This document shows, piece after piece, positions 39,557-48,650 of a stretch of DNA of 64,000 nt. A program made the translations under genes and the position numbers. Every line of letters begins with the position of its first letter. The stretch's first letter is position 1. Under the pieces are notes generated by a model that saw only the letters and a list, made by a program, of their open reading frames with translations, had not been told where the DNA came from and ran no database searches. The stretch spans positions 744,001 through 808,000 of the forward strand of contig CBDHFR010000003.1 of assembly GCA_965262665.1 (NCBI GenBank), given 5' to 3'. This stretch comes from CBDBND01 sp965262665 (GTDB taxonomy: Bacteria; Pseudomonadota; Alphaproteobacteria; Rhodospirillales; Rhodospirillaceae).

Positions 39557-39705
39557 GACCAGGTATATTCCCGTAAGCGGGATGCGTGGCCGCTACCGTG
39601 CCCGCACGCGTAAACAGTCTTACTACGAATCATTCGCACACAGCATTGCGCTAAGACAACGCAGCTAGCGAAACCAATAAAAATTGGATGAGGCTAAGAA
39701 AAAAA

Positions 39706-39780
39706 TGGAGCGGGCGAGGCGATTCGAACGCCCGACCCCAACCTTGGCAAGGTTGTGCTCTACCCCTGAGCTACGCCCGC
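39706..39780 (-). tRNA. tRNA-Gly (anticodon GCC)
   Basis: The minus strand folds as a cloverleaf: acceptor GCGGGCG paired with CGCCCGC, D-arm GCTCAGGGGTAGAGC, anticodon stem AACCT with loop TTGCCAA carrying GCC, and T-loop GTTCGAATC. CCA is encoded. A T-run follows the 3' end at once (minus strand CCATTTTTTTC) and probably terminates transcription, and a CCAAT-AAAA-ATTGG hairpin lies a little further on at 39674-39687. The discriminator base is T. Confidence 0.97.
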
Positions 39781-39829
39781 TCACTGAACAGCCCGCTACG
39801 CACTGCATGGCCGCCACGAAAGGAGGCGG

Positions 39830-39857
39830 ACTATACCGGTACATTGGGGCTTTGCAA
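39830..39857 (-). promoter_or_regulatory. sigma-70-type promoter for tRNA-Gly
   Basis: On the minus strand TTGCAA (39857-39852), a 16-base spacer and TATAGT (39835-39830) lie 50 bases before the tRNA 5' end. Both boxes are close to consensus, better than elsewhere in the window. The remaining gene-free bases up to cnoX at 39987 show no other feature. Confidence 0.5.
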
Positions 39858-39986
39858 GGGGCACCACAGGCCCCTTGATTAGCGCGAAATTGAGGTCCAA
39901 AAAACTCGCTCTCCCTTGCGTTTCCGCTCATTAAGACGCATCTAAGAGCCAGCGATACGGTTCACAATTGCGATGAGGCCCCAACT

Positions 39987-40919
39987 ATGCTGATCGGCGA
40001 CCCCTCCGCGCCATCTCCCGCCGCGGCACCGGCTGCGTTGGCCGGAGATGTCATCAAAGAAGGAAGCACGGAAACTTTCCAACAGGATGTCTTGGACGCG
40101 TCCCAGACGGCACCCGTCATCGTCGATTTTTGGGCTCCCTGGTGCGGGCCGTGTAAGCAGCTTGGTCCGGCGCTGGAGAAACTGGTGGCCAGTTACGGCG
40201 GCAAGGTGCGTCTGGTTAAGGTCAACGTGGATGAAAACCAGCCCCTGGCGGCGCAGTTCCGGGTTCAATCCATTCCCGCTGTGTTTGCGTTCAAAGATGG
40301 CCGCCCCGTTGACGGCTTCATGGGCGCCCTTCCCGAAAGTCAGCTTAAGACCTTTATCGACAAGCTAACCGGCGGTGAAGGTTCGCCCATCGATGCGGCG
40401 CTTGACCAGGCGGAAACGTTGGTGGCAGACGGTAAGCACGATGACGCCCTAGGTCTGTATCAGCAGGTGCTGGCCCAGGACCAAGAAAACGCCCGTGCTC
40501 TCGACGGTGCGTTGCGCTGCTACATGGACATGGGCGAAGACGATGCTGCCCGTCAAGTTATCGAACAGCTACCCCAAGATCTGGCTAGCAAGCCTGAGAT
40601 TGTCGCTGTCGCCACCGCCCTTGAGCTCAAGGATGCGACGGCCGACGCCGGAGCAACCGCAGACTTCACCGCACTTGAACAGGCGGTAGCAACCGATCCT
40701 AAAAACATGCAGGCGCGATTTGATCTGGCCATGGCCCGTTACGGTGCCAACGACCGTGAAGGGGCCGTCGATGGCCTGCTTGAAATTGTCAAGCTCGACC
40801 GAAAATGGGACGATGATGGTGCACGCAAGCAACTAGTAAAATTTTTTGAAGCATTCGGTCCGACGGACTCGCTCACCGTCGAAGGCCGCCGGAGGTTGTC
40901 GTCACTGCTGTTCACTTAA
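39987..40919 (+). CDS. cnoX: thioredoxin-TPR co-chaperone CnoX (YbbN)
   Basis: Residues 20-125 form a thioredoxin domain with VIVDFWAPWCGPCKQLGPALEK, active site WCGPC near residue 50, and the cis-Pro segment VQSIPAVFAFKDG. The rest is the YbbN-type tetratricopeptide region (ALDQAETLVADGKHDDALGLY, RALDGALRCYMDMGEDD). CnoX holds oxidised clients and hands them to GroEL or DnaK. Unlike E. coli CnoX, this one keeps both cysteines, so redox activity is expected. It heads a cnoX-LON-Trm112-DUF971 run. Confidence 0.92.
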   Translation: MLIGDPSAPSPAAAPAALAGDVIKEGSTETFQQDVLDASQTAPVIVDFWAPWCGPCKQLGPALEKLVASYGGKVRLVKVNVDENQPLAAQFRVQSIPAVFAFKDGRPVDGFMGALPESQLKTFIDKLTGGEGSPIDAALDQAETLVADGKHDDALGLYQQVLAQDQENARALDGALRCYMDMGEDDAARQVIEQLPQDLASKPEIVAVATALELKDATADAGATADFTALEQAVATDPKNMQARFDLAMARYGANDREGAVDGLLEIVKLDRKWDDDGARKQLVKFFEAFGPTDSLTVEGRRRLSSLLFT

Positions 40920-40942
40920 TTCGAGGGGTGTAACATCACGCT

Positions 40943-41680
40943 ATGTTCAGCCCCATTTCAACACGGTTTGAAGACTTACCGGAGGAACTGCCGGTATTTC
41001 CTTTGACCGGTGCAGTGTTGCTCCCGGCCGGCCGCTTGCCGCTGAATATCTTTGAGCCACGGTATCTCAATCTCACCCTCGACGCTTTAGCGGAAGGCCG
41101 TATGTTCGGCATGATCCAGCCGAATTACGACGCGTTGGCGGCCGAAGAGTTTGAACAAGACGACGACGATGACGAAGAATACAATACAAGAAGCGCGGCA
41201 CCCTTCGACGTCGCCGATGACGAAGAGCCGCCGCTTTACAAAACGGGATGTGTTGGCCGGATCGTCTATTTTGAAGAGACCGAAGATGGCCGGTTATTGG
41301 TTGCGTTGCGGGGATTGAGCCGTTTCCATGTGCTGGACGAACTTGATGGCGTGAGAGGCTACCGTCGCATACGCGCGGACTACTCTTCCTTTGTTGCGGA
41401 TATGGAACCGCCTGAGGAATTCGATCTTGATCGCGACAGTTTGCTGGAGGCGTTGCAACCCTATGTCGATGCACAAGGGATGCGTCTGAAGGTCGAAATC
41501 ATCAAAGGCTTGTCCGATCACACCCTGGTTTCGTCTCTCTGTATGATCTGCCCATTCGATCCACGGGAAAGACAAGCCTTGTTGGAATCGAAAACCGTTG
41601 CCGACCGGGCGGAGATGCTGTTGGCTTTGCTGCAAATGGGTGTTTTTGAAACTGGATTACCGGACGGTCCTCGCCAGTAA
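40943..41680 (+). CDS. LON N-terminal (substrate-binding) domain protein
   Basis: The 245-residue protein has only the Lon N-domain, with LPVFPLTGAVLLPAGRLPLNIFEPRY, MFGMIQPN, TGCVGRIVYFEETEDGRLLVAL and GLSRFHVLDE. There is no ATPase or protease part. An acidic insert (EQDDDDDEE) lies at about residue 72. Such proteins are common next to CnoX in alphaproteobacteria; their role is not settled. It starts 23 bases after cnoX and is probably co-transcribed. Confidence 0.92.
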   Translation: MFSPISTRFEDLPEELPVFPLTGAVLLPAGRLPLNIFEPRYLNLTLDALAEGRMFGMIQPNYDALAAEEFEQDDDDDEEYNTRSAAPFDVADDEEPPLYKTGCVGRIVYFEETEDGRLLVALRGLSRFHVLDELDGVRGYRRIRADYSSFVADMEPPEEFDLDRDSLLEALQPYVDAQGMRLKVEIIKGLSDHTLVSSLCMICPFDPRERQALLESKTVADRAEMLLALLQMGVFETGLPDGPRQ

Positions 41681-41732
41681 GCGCGGAAAGTCCGTATACA
41701 TATCGGTTACACCGAAAGAACGGAGTGTGAGT

Positions 41733-41921
41733 GTGGCGCCTTCGGACATTGATCCCAAACTGCTCGAGATCCTGGTGTGTCCCGTAACCAAAGGGCCGCT
41801 TGAGTTCGACAAAGAAGCGCAGGAGCTGATCAGCAAGCAGGCGGGCCTGGCCTATCCTGTGCGTGACGGCATTCCGATCATGCTGCCTGACGAAGCGCGG
41901 CGTCTCGACGACAAACCGTGA
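41733..41921 (+). CDS. Trm112-like small zinc-ribbon protein
   Basis: The GTG at 41733, with GGAG seven bases before it, gives 62 residues: DPKLLEILVCPVTKGPLEFD, ELISKQAGLAYPVRDGIPIML. The family is the YcaR/Trm112 type, where Trm112 activates methyltransferases. Only one Cys remains (CPVTKGPL); the zinc-binding set is incomplete, as in other bacterial members. Its stop overlaps the DUF971 start by four bases. Confidence 0.88.
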   Translation: MAPSDIDPKLLEILVCPVTKGPLEFDKEAQELISKQAGLAYPVRDGIPIMLPDEARRLDDKP

Positions 41922-42301
41922 CGGACCAAAAACAACCGACGCCTGAACCACACGCCTGGCCGACGGATATTTCCTACAACGCTGAAAGTAAAAGTCTCAC
42001 CGCCTCCTTCGACAGTGGTGAAACGTTTACCCTGCCGGCCGAATACCTTCGGGTTGAGAGTCCGTCCGCGGAGGTACAAGCCCACGGTGGCGAAAAGGTG
42101 ATCGTCGGCGGCCGGCGTCACGTCGGCATCATACAAATCGAACCGGTGGGCAATTATGCCGTACGGCTGGTGTTTGACGATCTGCATGACACCGGTATTT
42201 ATTCCTGGCAAACCCTGCTCGAGCTCGGCCGGGAACAGGACGACCGTTGGGCTACCTACTTGGCCGCCTTGGTGGAGCGGGGCTTGAGCCGGGACCCGTG
42301 A
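41918..42301 (+). CDS. DUF971 (GBBH-like N-terminal) domain protein
   Basis: The 127-residue protein carries SLTASFDSGETFTLPAEYLRVESPSAEVQ, GIIQIEPVGNYAVRLVFDDLHDTGIYSW and LLELGREQDDRW, which define DUF971. The domain occurs at the N-terminus of gamma-butyrobetaine hydroxylase and in Fe-S-related proteins. It is coupled to the Trm112-like gene (GTGA overlap). It converges on the PQQ-dehydrogenase pseudogene with six bases between the stops. Confidence 0.9.
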   Translation: MTDQKQPTPEPHAWPTDISYNAESKSLTASFDSGETFTLPAEYLRVESPSAEVQAHGGEKVIVGGRRHVGIIQIEPVGNYAVRLVFDDLHDTGIYSWQTLLELGREQDDRWATYLAALVERGLSRDP

Positions 42302-42412
42302 GAACGATCACTGCGGCAATGCAAATGCCGGCAACTCATCACTGAGTGTTGTACCGACCAATCGGCTGCCGCCGGCAGCGACCACCACATACTGCCGGCC
42401 ATTGATGGCGTA

Positions 42413-43275
42413 ATACCAACGGTCATTGAATTTGACCTTCGTGTGCCCATTTGCGCATACCAATCGACATGATTTTCGAGGGCTTGTCGATGAGCTTGTT
42501 CCAGGCGTGGCATGCCGCATCGACGATGTCTTCGTAACTGTCGAAGACGCGGTGCGACAGGTAGGTCTGCCGGTGCGCGCCCACTGCCGGACGATGCCGT
42601 TCTTCTGGCCAAGGCGCATCTCGTCTTGCCACCACAGCTCGACCGGCGTTGCGGGCGGCAGGTGGGCTACCGCCGCGGCGAGCGCCCGGGGGAAGTTTCT
42701 TTAAACGTCTCCAGCATTGCCGCATCTTGGCCCGGATGGCGCACCCGGGCGCTCATGTGCGAGAAGCCGAGATCGTGCAGCAGGCGCGAGACCGAGCGCT
42801 CGTGATACTCCACCCCGAAGCGGTCCCGGATAACCTCCTTGAGGTCGAGCCGGCGCCAGCGTACGACGCCGTCGCTGTCCGGGTCCGCCTCGACGATCTC
42901 CGCCAACGCCACCCTCTCCACCGCCGTCAGCTGCGGAACCGCGCCGGGAGATTTGTGGTCGTGCAGGCCCTCGGGGCCTGCCTGATTGAACCGGTACACC
43001 CAGTCGCGCAGGCTCTGGCGGTCCATGCCGCCAACCGCCGCCGCATCCCTACGGTTCATGTCATCATAAACCGCCGCAATCGCCAGAAGGCGGCGCACCT
43101 GATTGGGATCTGTCGCTTTGCGCGCCAAGGCCCGCGCTTGGACCGCGTCATAGTCCGTTCGCAACGGGATCTTCGCCGACATCAAATCCTCCATTTAAAG
43201 CCAGCTTTCTATGAATCACATCATTGCGCCATGGGGAATCCCTAAAAGAGAATCAATCTCAACGACCGCTGGTAT
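42413..43275 (-). mobile_element. internally deleted IS630-group element (863 bp)
   Basis: Both ends are intact. The plus-strand left end reads ATACCAACGGTCATTGAAT and the reverse complement of the right end ATACCAGCGGTCGTTGAGA. Each is flanked by TA (42411-42412, 43276-43277), the IS630 target duplication. The host frame is restored exactly when the element and one TA are removed, so the boundaries are firm. About a quarter to a third of the expected length is missing from the middle. Confidence 0.9.
42423..43194 (-). pseudogene. IS630-group transposase lacking its catalytic centre
   Basis: The N-terminal half is intact (QVRRLLAIAAVYDDMNRRDAAAVGG, FGVEYHERSVSRLLHDLGFS). A frameshift near 42700 follows, with the first DDE block readable after it (ELWWQDEMRLGQKNGIVRQWA). 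The sequence then jumps to the C-terminal end (YLSHRVFDSYEDIVDAACHAWNKL, IMSIGMRKWA). The region with the second Asp and final Glu is gone. The element can only move in trans. Confidence 0.85.
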
Positions 43276-45091
43276 TAGTCCACGGGAGCGGCCATGGCCG
43301 GCGCGTCCAAAGTTACCAACCACAATGTTTCGCCGGTTGCTATATCCAGCGCACGAAAGGCGCCTTCCATGGTGGCGTCGATGAAAACCAAACCGCCGCC
43401 GGTGACCATGGGGCCACCCGAGATCGGTCCACCCCAAGCCTTGGGGGAATTCAACATTCCAAATGGCCCAAAGGGCACCCGACCTAAAGGCCGCCGCCAG
43501 CGGTATGCGCCGGTGTTGAGTTCGATGGCGGAGAGTTCGCCCCACGGCGGTGGATTGCATGGAATGCCGAAGGGGGACTACCAACGGCCGCCTTCGATAC
43601 GGTAGGGCGCGCCTTCTATAAACCGATTCAGCGAACCACCGTCGGAGGGATCGCCGCTTGCCGCTGAAACCAAACGGAAAATGTTGCCGAAGTTCTGTCC
43701 TTTGACGATTAAGAGATTCTGTGTGGGATCCACGGCTGCGCCGCCCCAATTGCCGCCGCCGGGCGACGGAAAAACCAGCGTCCCCTGTTCGCTGGGGGGT
43801 GTGAACATCCCCTCGTAGCGCAACGCACGAAAACTTTCCTTACATTGCCCGCGGTCCCAAAAGGTCAGTCCAAAAATGTCGTCTTCGTTGAGCGTTGAAC
43901 GCGAGAAAGGGGCCGGACTGAGCGGCATGGGTTGAGTGGGGAACGCTGTTTCTCCGGGGATGTCCGATGCCGGGACGGGCCGCTCTTCAATGGGAAACAG
44001 CGGGTCGCCGGTTTCGCGGTGAAACACGAACACCGTACCCATTTTTGTGATCTGCACGACGACGGGAATGGTTTCGCCGTCGCGGACGATGGTGGTGAGA
44101 ATGGGTTGGGCCGGCAGGTCGTAGTCAAACAGATCGTGATGGACGATCTGGTAATGCCAGACCACCGCCCCTGTCTCACCATCGATGGCGAGCAAGGCAT
44201 TGGCGTAAGGAATCGGGTCTGTGCGTCCGGCTCCATAGACATCCACGCTGGGACTGCCCGTGGCGATGAAGGCCATGTTGCGATCGGGATCCACCACGAA
44301 AGGCGGCCACACATCCGCCCCACCAGTGGCCTTGCTCAGGTATTCGGGCACCAGCAACAGCCGCCATTTAAGCGCACCGGTCCGCACATCAAGGGCGCGG
44401 ACGATCCCATCCGTTGAATCCGCTTTGACATTGTCACCGACAGCACCACCGATGATCAACGCATCGCCCAACACCGCTTTGGGCGAGGTCATAAAAATGC
44501 GACCGGTGCCGCCTTGTTCGGGACCTTCAAGTCAGCAAAGCCGCTGGTGCCGAAATCCATGCAGACTTGCCCAGTGTCCGCATCAACGGCGAACATGCGG
44601 CTGAGGCGGTCTCCTTTAAAGAGACCCTTCTCACACGGTGTGTCGGCGCGCGGATTTTCCGCCTGCCAGTAAGCGACCCCGCGGCAAGTGGACGCCACGG
44701 CGTCGTCGTCAAACAGAGTATCATGGGGATCGAACACCCAGACCTCGTCGCCGGTCTCAGGGTCGAGGGCAATGACCCGGTTGAAGGGCGTGCAAATATA
44801 TAAGAGGTCGTTCACAAACAGCGGCGTCACCTGATAGGACGCTTCCACGCCCATCGCTGCCGCGCGGGCCGCGTGACCGGTGGAATGGCTCCACACCATT
44901 TCGAGATCATGGACGCTGTCGCGGTTGATGTCGTTGAGCGCCGAATAGCGACCGCCACCCGGGACAGCACCATAGGTGCCCCATCCGGAGTTCTGCGCCG
45001 GATCGGATTGCGCCGTCACTGTGTTCGCTGCGAGACACAGGGCAGCGCCCATCAAAACCCTGATCATGAAATTCTCCTCTAAGAGGGAATG

Positions 45092-46330
45092 CTACCCCGG
45101 CGCTTGACCACGCATCAATTTCGGCAGGTCGCCCACTTGGCCCATGGCGTGGCGCATGAACGTGCGTTTCAATGGCGGCAGTCCGTTGACCGCGGCCAAA
45201 CCAAAATCACGGGCGGCTTTAATCGCCGGGACGTCATTGGAGAACAGCCGGTTGAGCACGTCGGTCATACCGGCCATCAGCAAATTATCGGCCCGGCGCC
45301 AGCGTTGATAGCGGCCCAACCCTGCGCCGTGGGCGAGATCAAGGCCATACCGCTTGGCGTCGACCACGATGTCGATCAAGGCAGTGACGTCCCGCAGTCC
45401 CAGATTCAAGCCTTGTCCGGCGATAGGGTGGATCCCGTGGGCCGCATCACCCACCAAAACCAAGCGGGTGTCCGTATACCGCTCGGCCACCTGCAAGCCG
45501 AGAGGGTGGCAAAACCGCGGTCCGACTAAAGACACATCGCCGAGAAACCCGCCAACCCGCTCGGCGATTTCACTGATAAAAGCATCGTCATCCAAAGCCA
45601 TGAAGGAGTCCACCAAAGTGCTTTTCTCGGTCCACACCAAGGAGGACCGATGTCCGCCTTTGAGCGGCAGGATGGCGAAAGGCCCCGACGGCAAGAACCG
45701 TTCATGGGCAATGCTGTGGTGTGATTTTCTATGGTCGATGGTGGCGACGATGGCATGCTGGGTATAGGTCCAACCGGTCACAACAATACCTGCAGAGTCT
45801 CGAGTCGGCGAAAATCGGCCGTCGCAGGCCGCGATCAACGGAGCCTGCACAGTGCGCCCGTCTTTCAACATAACCCGGGCTGCCGACTCTCTGCGTTCTG
45901 TTCGGGCAATCTCAACCGGCGCCAGCAGAGTCAGGTTTGATGTTTCACTCATCAGGGCCAATAACCCGGCCCGGAGAACGCGGTTCTCTGCCATATGACC
46001 CATTGGCTCGTCGCCGATGTCGGCATGATCGTAATGGAGGAACATCAAAGACGGTCCATCGGAGACCCGGATCTCCTTGATCGGTTCCGACTTGTCCGCA
46101 ACTAGGGGCCACAGCCCAATACCTTCCAGGGCTACCCGGCTGGTCTGCGCAATGGCGGAGGCCCGGCCATCGAAGGTGGGCGCGACGCTATCTTTGGGAT
46201 CGGCCTTATCAATCAAAACAACGCTTACACCCTGGCGCGACAGACCGCAGGCCAGGGTCGTGCCAATCAGGCCGGCGCCAACGATGATGACATCGGCCTT
46301 GATCGCCGCTGGAACTGATCTTTGGCTCAT
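45092..46330 (-). CDS. UbiH/UbiF/VisC-family FAD-dependent hydroxylase
   Basis: The 412-residue flavoprotein has the GxGxxG site in VIIVGAGLIGTTLACGLSRQG, the DG motif IAACDGRFSPTRDSAG, and the second FAD motif LVLVGDAAHGIHPIAGQGLNLGLRDV. It hydroxylates the ring of ubiquinone precursors; which carbon (UbiH, UbiF or UbiL type) cannot be told from these motifs. A ubiH-type gene next to cnoX/LON/Trm112 is a conserved alphaproteobacterial arrangement, here separated by the PQQ-dehydrogenase pseudogene. Confidence 0.93.
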   Translation of the reverse strand: MSQRSVPAAIKADVIIVGAGLIGTTLACGLSRQGVSVVLIDKADPKDSVAPTFDGRASAIAQTSRVALEGIGLWPLVADKSEPIKEIRVSDGPSLMFLHYDHADIGDEPMGHMAENRVLRAGLLALMSETSNLTLLAPVEIARTERRESAARVMLKDGRTVQAPLIAACDGRFSPTRDSAGIVVTGWTYTQHAIVATIDHRKSHHSIAHERFLPSGPFAILPLKGGHRSSLVWTEKSTLVDSFMALDDDAFISEIAERVGGFLGDVSLVGPRFCHPLGLQVAERYTDTRLVLVGDAAHGIHPIAGQGLNLGLRDVTALIDIVVDAKRYGLDLAHGAGLGRYQRWRRADNLLMAGMTDVLNRLFSNDVPAIKAARDFGLAAVNGLPPLKRTFMRHAMGQVGDLPKLMRGQAPG

Positions 46331-46437
46331 AGCTTCAATTTGCCCTTGGGAACGGCCTCAATAATTGGCGCAGACATAGAAGTGCTTCAAATGCAGGAAA
46401 TCATGCTCTATGGTCCCGCCGCTCGCCTATAGGGTAC

Positions 46438-46513
46438 GCCGCCTTAGCTCAGTTGGCAGAGCATCGCATTCGTAATGCGGGGGTCGCAAGTTCGAGTCTT
46501 GCAGGCGGCACCA
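46438..46513 (+). tRNA. tRNA-Thr (anticodon CGT)
   Basis: The cloverleaf is clear: acceptor GCCGCCT with AGGCGGC, D-arm GCTCAGTTGGCAGAGC, anticodon stem CGCAT/ATGCG enclosing TCGTA with CGT, T-arm TGCAAGACTCGAACT in complement, and encoded CCA. It reads the ACG threonine codon. It is transcribed divergently from ubiH with about 100 bases between. Confidence 0.97.
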
Positions 46514-46570
46514 GCCTCATGCCGCGCAACGCTCCGCCCTTATTCTCCGTTTTGGCAAAGAGCACCCATT

Positions 46571-46735
46571 CTAGCAACGCTGCATAACATAAACAGTATC
46601 TTCCATTATGCTGGCGCGAAAGCCCATGGCAAAGGACACGTAAATCATCGAACAAAACAGGCCGCTCGCAAGAACGACAATGAAGACACGGCGCGTGCGC
46701 TTTTGGTCTGATCGGTCATCGCCGCATCCTTTCAT
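46571..46735 (-). CDS. small single-helix membrane protein, 54 residues, unknown
   Basis: In the otherwise gene-free 46514-46875 stretch, a minus-strand frame from ATG 46735 to TAG 46571 encodes MKGCGDDRSDQKRTRRV. A clean hydrophobic helix (FIVVLASGLFCSMIYVSFAM) and a short tail ending VYVMQRC follow. Positive residues before the helix fit a cytoplasmic N-terminus. No strong Shine-Dalgarno is seen and no family is recognised. The amino-acid pattern is natural, but the ORF is short. The remaining bases up to 46875 hold only the AGGAGG site of the next gene. Confidence 0.4.
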   Translation of the reverse strand: MKGCGDDRSDQKRTRRVFIVVLASGLFCSMIYVSFAMGFRASIMEDTVYVMQRC

Positions 46736-46875
46736 AGTCGTCAATTTTGATGATGTAAGGTTGCATGGCCGATCAGGCGATCAAGGCCAAATGCACTGCA
46801 AGGGTTTCTCTACAGCACCGGAAGGGATTAGCGTTGGTTTGAATTTCTAATAACCAAGTCCCATAGGAGGACCAA

Positions 46876-47238
46876 ATGTCTCGCCTTTTTATAACGCTGG
46901 CCGTAGCCAGTCTTTGCGCTGCCACCGTTGCGGATGCCCAACCTATGGGCCGCGCTCGACCTCCGGCTCCGCCTATGGGGAATATCGGTGGTCAGGGTAT
47001 GGGACCAGGTATTGGCCCAGGCACAACCCGAGGTGGCGCCAGCCCGGCGATGATGACCTGCCGTGGTGAACTTGCCTCCCTTTGTGGCGGTCAGATGGAC
47101 ATGCCGGGTGTGCAGTGCCTGATGGATAACATCACCGACATCTCCGAACCCTGCGCCGATGCCCTGTCCACGGCCATGGAAAATATGGAACAAGGCCATG
47201 GCAATGACGGTGCCGAAGGCGGGGATGATAACAATTAA
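46876..47238 (+). CDS. small secreted Cys-rich-repeat protein
   Basis: An AGGAGG site precedes ATG. A signal peptide (MSRLFITLAVASLCAATVADA) leads to a Gly/Pro/Met-rich linker. The segment CRGELASLCGGQMDMPGVQC and CLMDNITDISEPCADAL then show the spacing of the cysteine-rich repeat known from Golgi GLG1-like and many bacterial secreted proteins. The C-terminus is acidic (GNDGAEGGDDNN). Four Cys could form two disulfides in the periplasm. Function is unknown. It converges with the MmgE/PrpD gene, overlapping by four bases. Confidence 0.7.
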   Translation: MSRLFITLAVASLCAATVADAQPMGRARPPAPPMGNIGGQGMGPGIGPGTTRGGASPAMMTCRGELASLCGGQMDMPGVQCLMDNITDISEPCADALSTAMENMEQGHGNDGAEGGDDNN

Positions 47239-48611
47239 GACCGGGCGGGACGTCGCAACGCAGCGCTGAACACTTTTATGGGCGCACCTGCCACATAAGC
47301 GTCGAAGGCAGACAGTATCGTTTCCACGTCACCGTCTTTGAATCGCACATTCAGCAGCTGTATTGCTTTTTGCCTGAGCGCGTCCGCCGGTAACGGATGG
47401 GTGTGATCGCCGAGAGGATGAACAACCTTATTCTCTAGTCTCTGGCCATCGTTCAAGGTGATGGTGATTCGGGTGGGTCGCCCGCCAGGATAATCCGCAT
47501 CCAAGTCAGGATCATGAATCACGCGAGTCCGCGACATGAGATTTTTGACGGCGGGATCGTCCAGGGCAGCAGCGGTTAACGTTGAATTATCCAACCGACC
47601 ATTGTGGAGGGCGATGGCTGTTGTGGCTGTCAGGCTGAACCGCGCCGCCAAATCATTTTCCGGGGCCGGGTTATCGAAGGCTAGGCCTGCCTCATAGGTC
47701 GCGATCTCAACGGTCGAGATGTCTTCGCTCCTGAAATCATGTTGCCGCAAGAGCGCGAGCACGGCGTCGTTGGCACCATGAAGGTGCGCGCACGTGGGAT
47801 GCACTTTGATGTAAGCCCGTTCAATTTCATAAGTAGACCAGCCGCCGTCATAATTAAGCCCATCGGTCAATTGTGCGGGATTGAACGCGGCTCCGGTGCG
47901 CGGCCCAAAAAACGTCTCCAGCGTTCCCGGCAACGCTGTTTGACCCGCGATGACGGCACGTGCAGCCATGACCGCTGTGGTCGCGCCAATTCCGATATAA
48001 AGATGATGGGCCGTAGCGCCGGCCACCGGCAGATCACGGTAGGGCATCAAGGCCACGGCTGCAGAAGCTTCGATCACGGCGGCTATGACGGCTTCGTTCT
48101 TACCGCCGGTCAACATATGAACAGCGGCAACGGCTGTGGCGATGGTCGTCCAGGTTCCGGTGTCGTGCAGTGCCGGATCAAGCCCGCCTAAAGCGATCCC
48201 AATGCGAGCACCGACTTCGTAGCCGGCGACAAAAGCGCCAAGAATGGAATCTGCCGATGCGTCGGTTTCTTCAGCCAAAGCCAACAGCGCCGGCATCATG
48301 TGACTGGCGGGATGACCCCGGCCCATGCGGTGGCCGTCTTGCAGCTGTAGGACCGTGGTCGCGCCCCCGTTGATCTGAATCGCCGTGTTGACTGGAACGC
48401 CATGAGCCAATCCCGAGATCGTCGCACAGCCCGTTTCTTGGGCGAGGGCTTTTACTAAGGGCGCGTAGGTTTCATGACTTAAGCCTGCGGCACTCACCGC
48501 CAACGTGTCGAGAAAAAGCGCAACGGCCTGATCGCGCACAGTGTCGGGCAATGCGGACCATTCGGTTTGAGCAGCGGCTTGAGCGAGTTTGAGGGCTGCT
48601 TCACCGCTCAC
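47235..48611 (-). CDS. MmgE/PrpD family protein (dehydratase/isomerase fold)
   Basis: The 458-residue protein contains ALFLDTLAVSAAGLSHETYAP, GHPASHMMPALLALAEE, AGYEVGARIGIAL, TWTTIATAVAAVHMLT and KVHPTCAHLHGANDA, the MmgE/PrpD landmarks. PrpD dehydrates 2-methylcitrate, but prpB/prpC are not nearby and many paralogues have other 2-hydroxy or tricarboxylate substrates. The start is GTG at 48611 with a poor ribosome site; a nearby alternative was not found. The frame is intact. Confidence 0.87.
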   Translation of the reverse strand: MSGEAALKLAQAAAQTEWSALPDTVRDQAVALFLDTLAVSAAGLSHETYAPLVKALAQETGCATISGLAHGVPVNTAIQINGGATTVLQLQDGHRMGRGHPASHMMPALLALAEETDASADSILGAFVAGYEVGARIGIALGGLDPALHDTGTWTTIATAVAAVHMLTGGKNEAVIAAVIEASAAVALMPYRDLPVAGATAHHLYIGIGATTAVMAARAVIAGQTALPGTLETFFGPRTGAAFNPAQLTDGLNYDGGWSTYEIERAYIKVHPTCAHLHGANDAVLALLRQHDFRSEDISTVEIATYEAGLAFDNPAPENDLAARFSLTATTAIALHNGRLDNSTLTAAALDDPAVKNLMSRTRVIHDPDLDADYPGGRPTRITITLNDGQRLENKVVHPLGDHTHPLPADALRQKAIQLLNVRFKDGDVETILSAFDAYVAGAPIKVFSAALRRPARS

Positions 48612-48650
48612 CGGAGAGTCCTTTGCCGGGTGTCGGTCTGGACAACGTGC

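Larger units (their letters stand above)
42308..45067 (-). pseudogene. PQQ-dependent dehydrogenase (glucose dehydrogenase-like), IS-interrupted
   Basis: A signal peptide (MIRVLMGAALCLAANTVTAQ) precedes an eight-bladed quinoprotein with WGTYGAVPGGGRYSALNDIN, VTPLFVNDLLYICTPFNRVIALD and HHDLFDYDLPAQPIL. Three lesions are seen. One base is lost in the plus-strand G-run at 44520-44522. An in-frame TAG lies at 43578-43580 before SPFGIPCNPPPWGE. An IS630 element is inserted at 42413-43275. Removing the element with one TA joins APAMAAPVD to YAINGRQYVVVAAGG and continues to the stop at 42308. Adding the lost base then gives 632 codons. The enzyme would have fed electrons from a sugar or polyol to ubiquinone. 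Confidence 0.9.
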
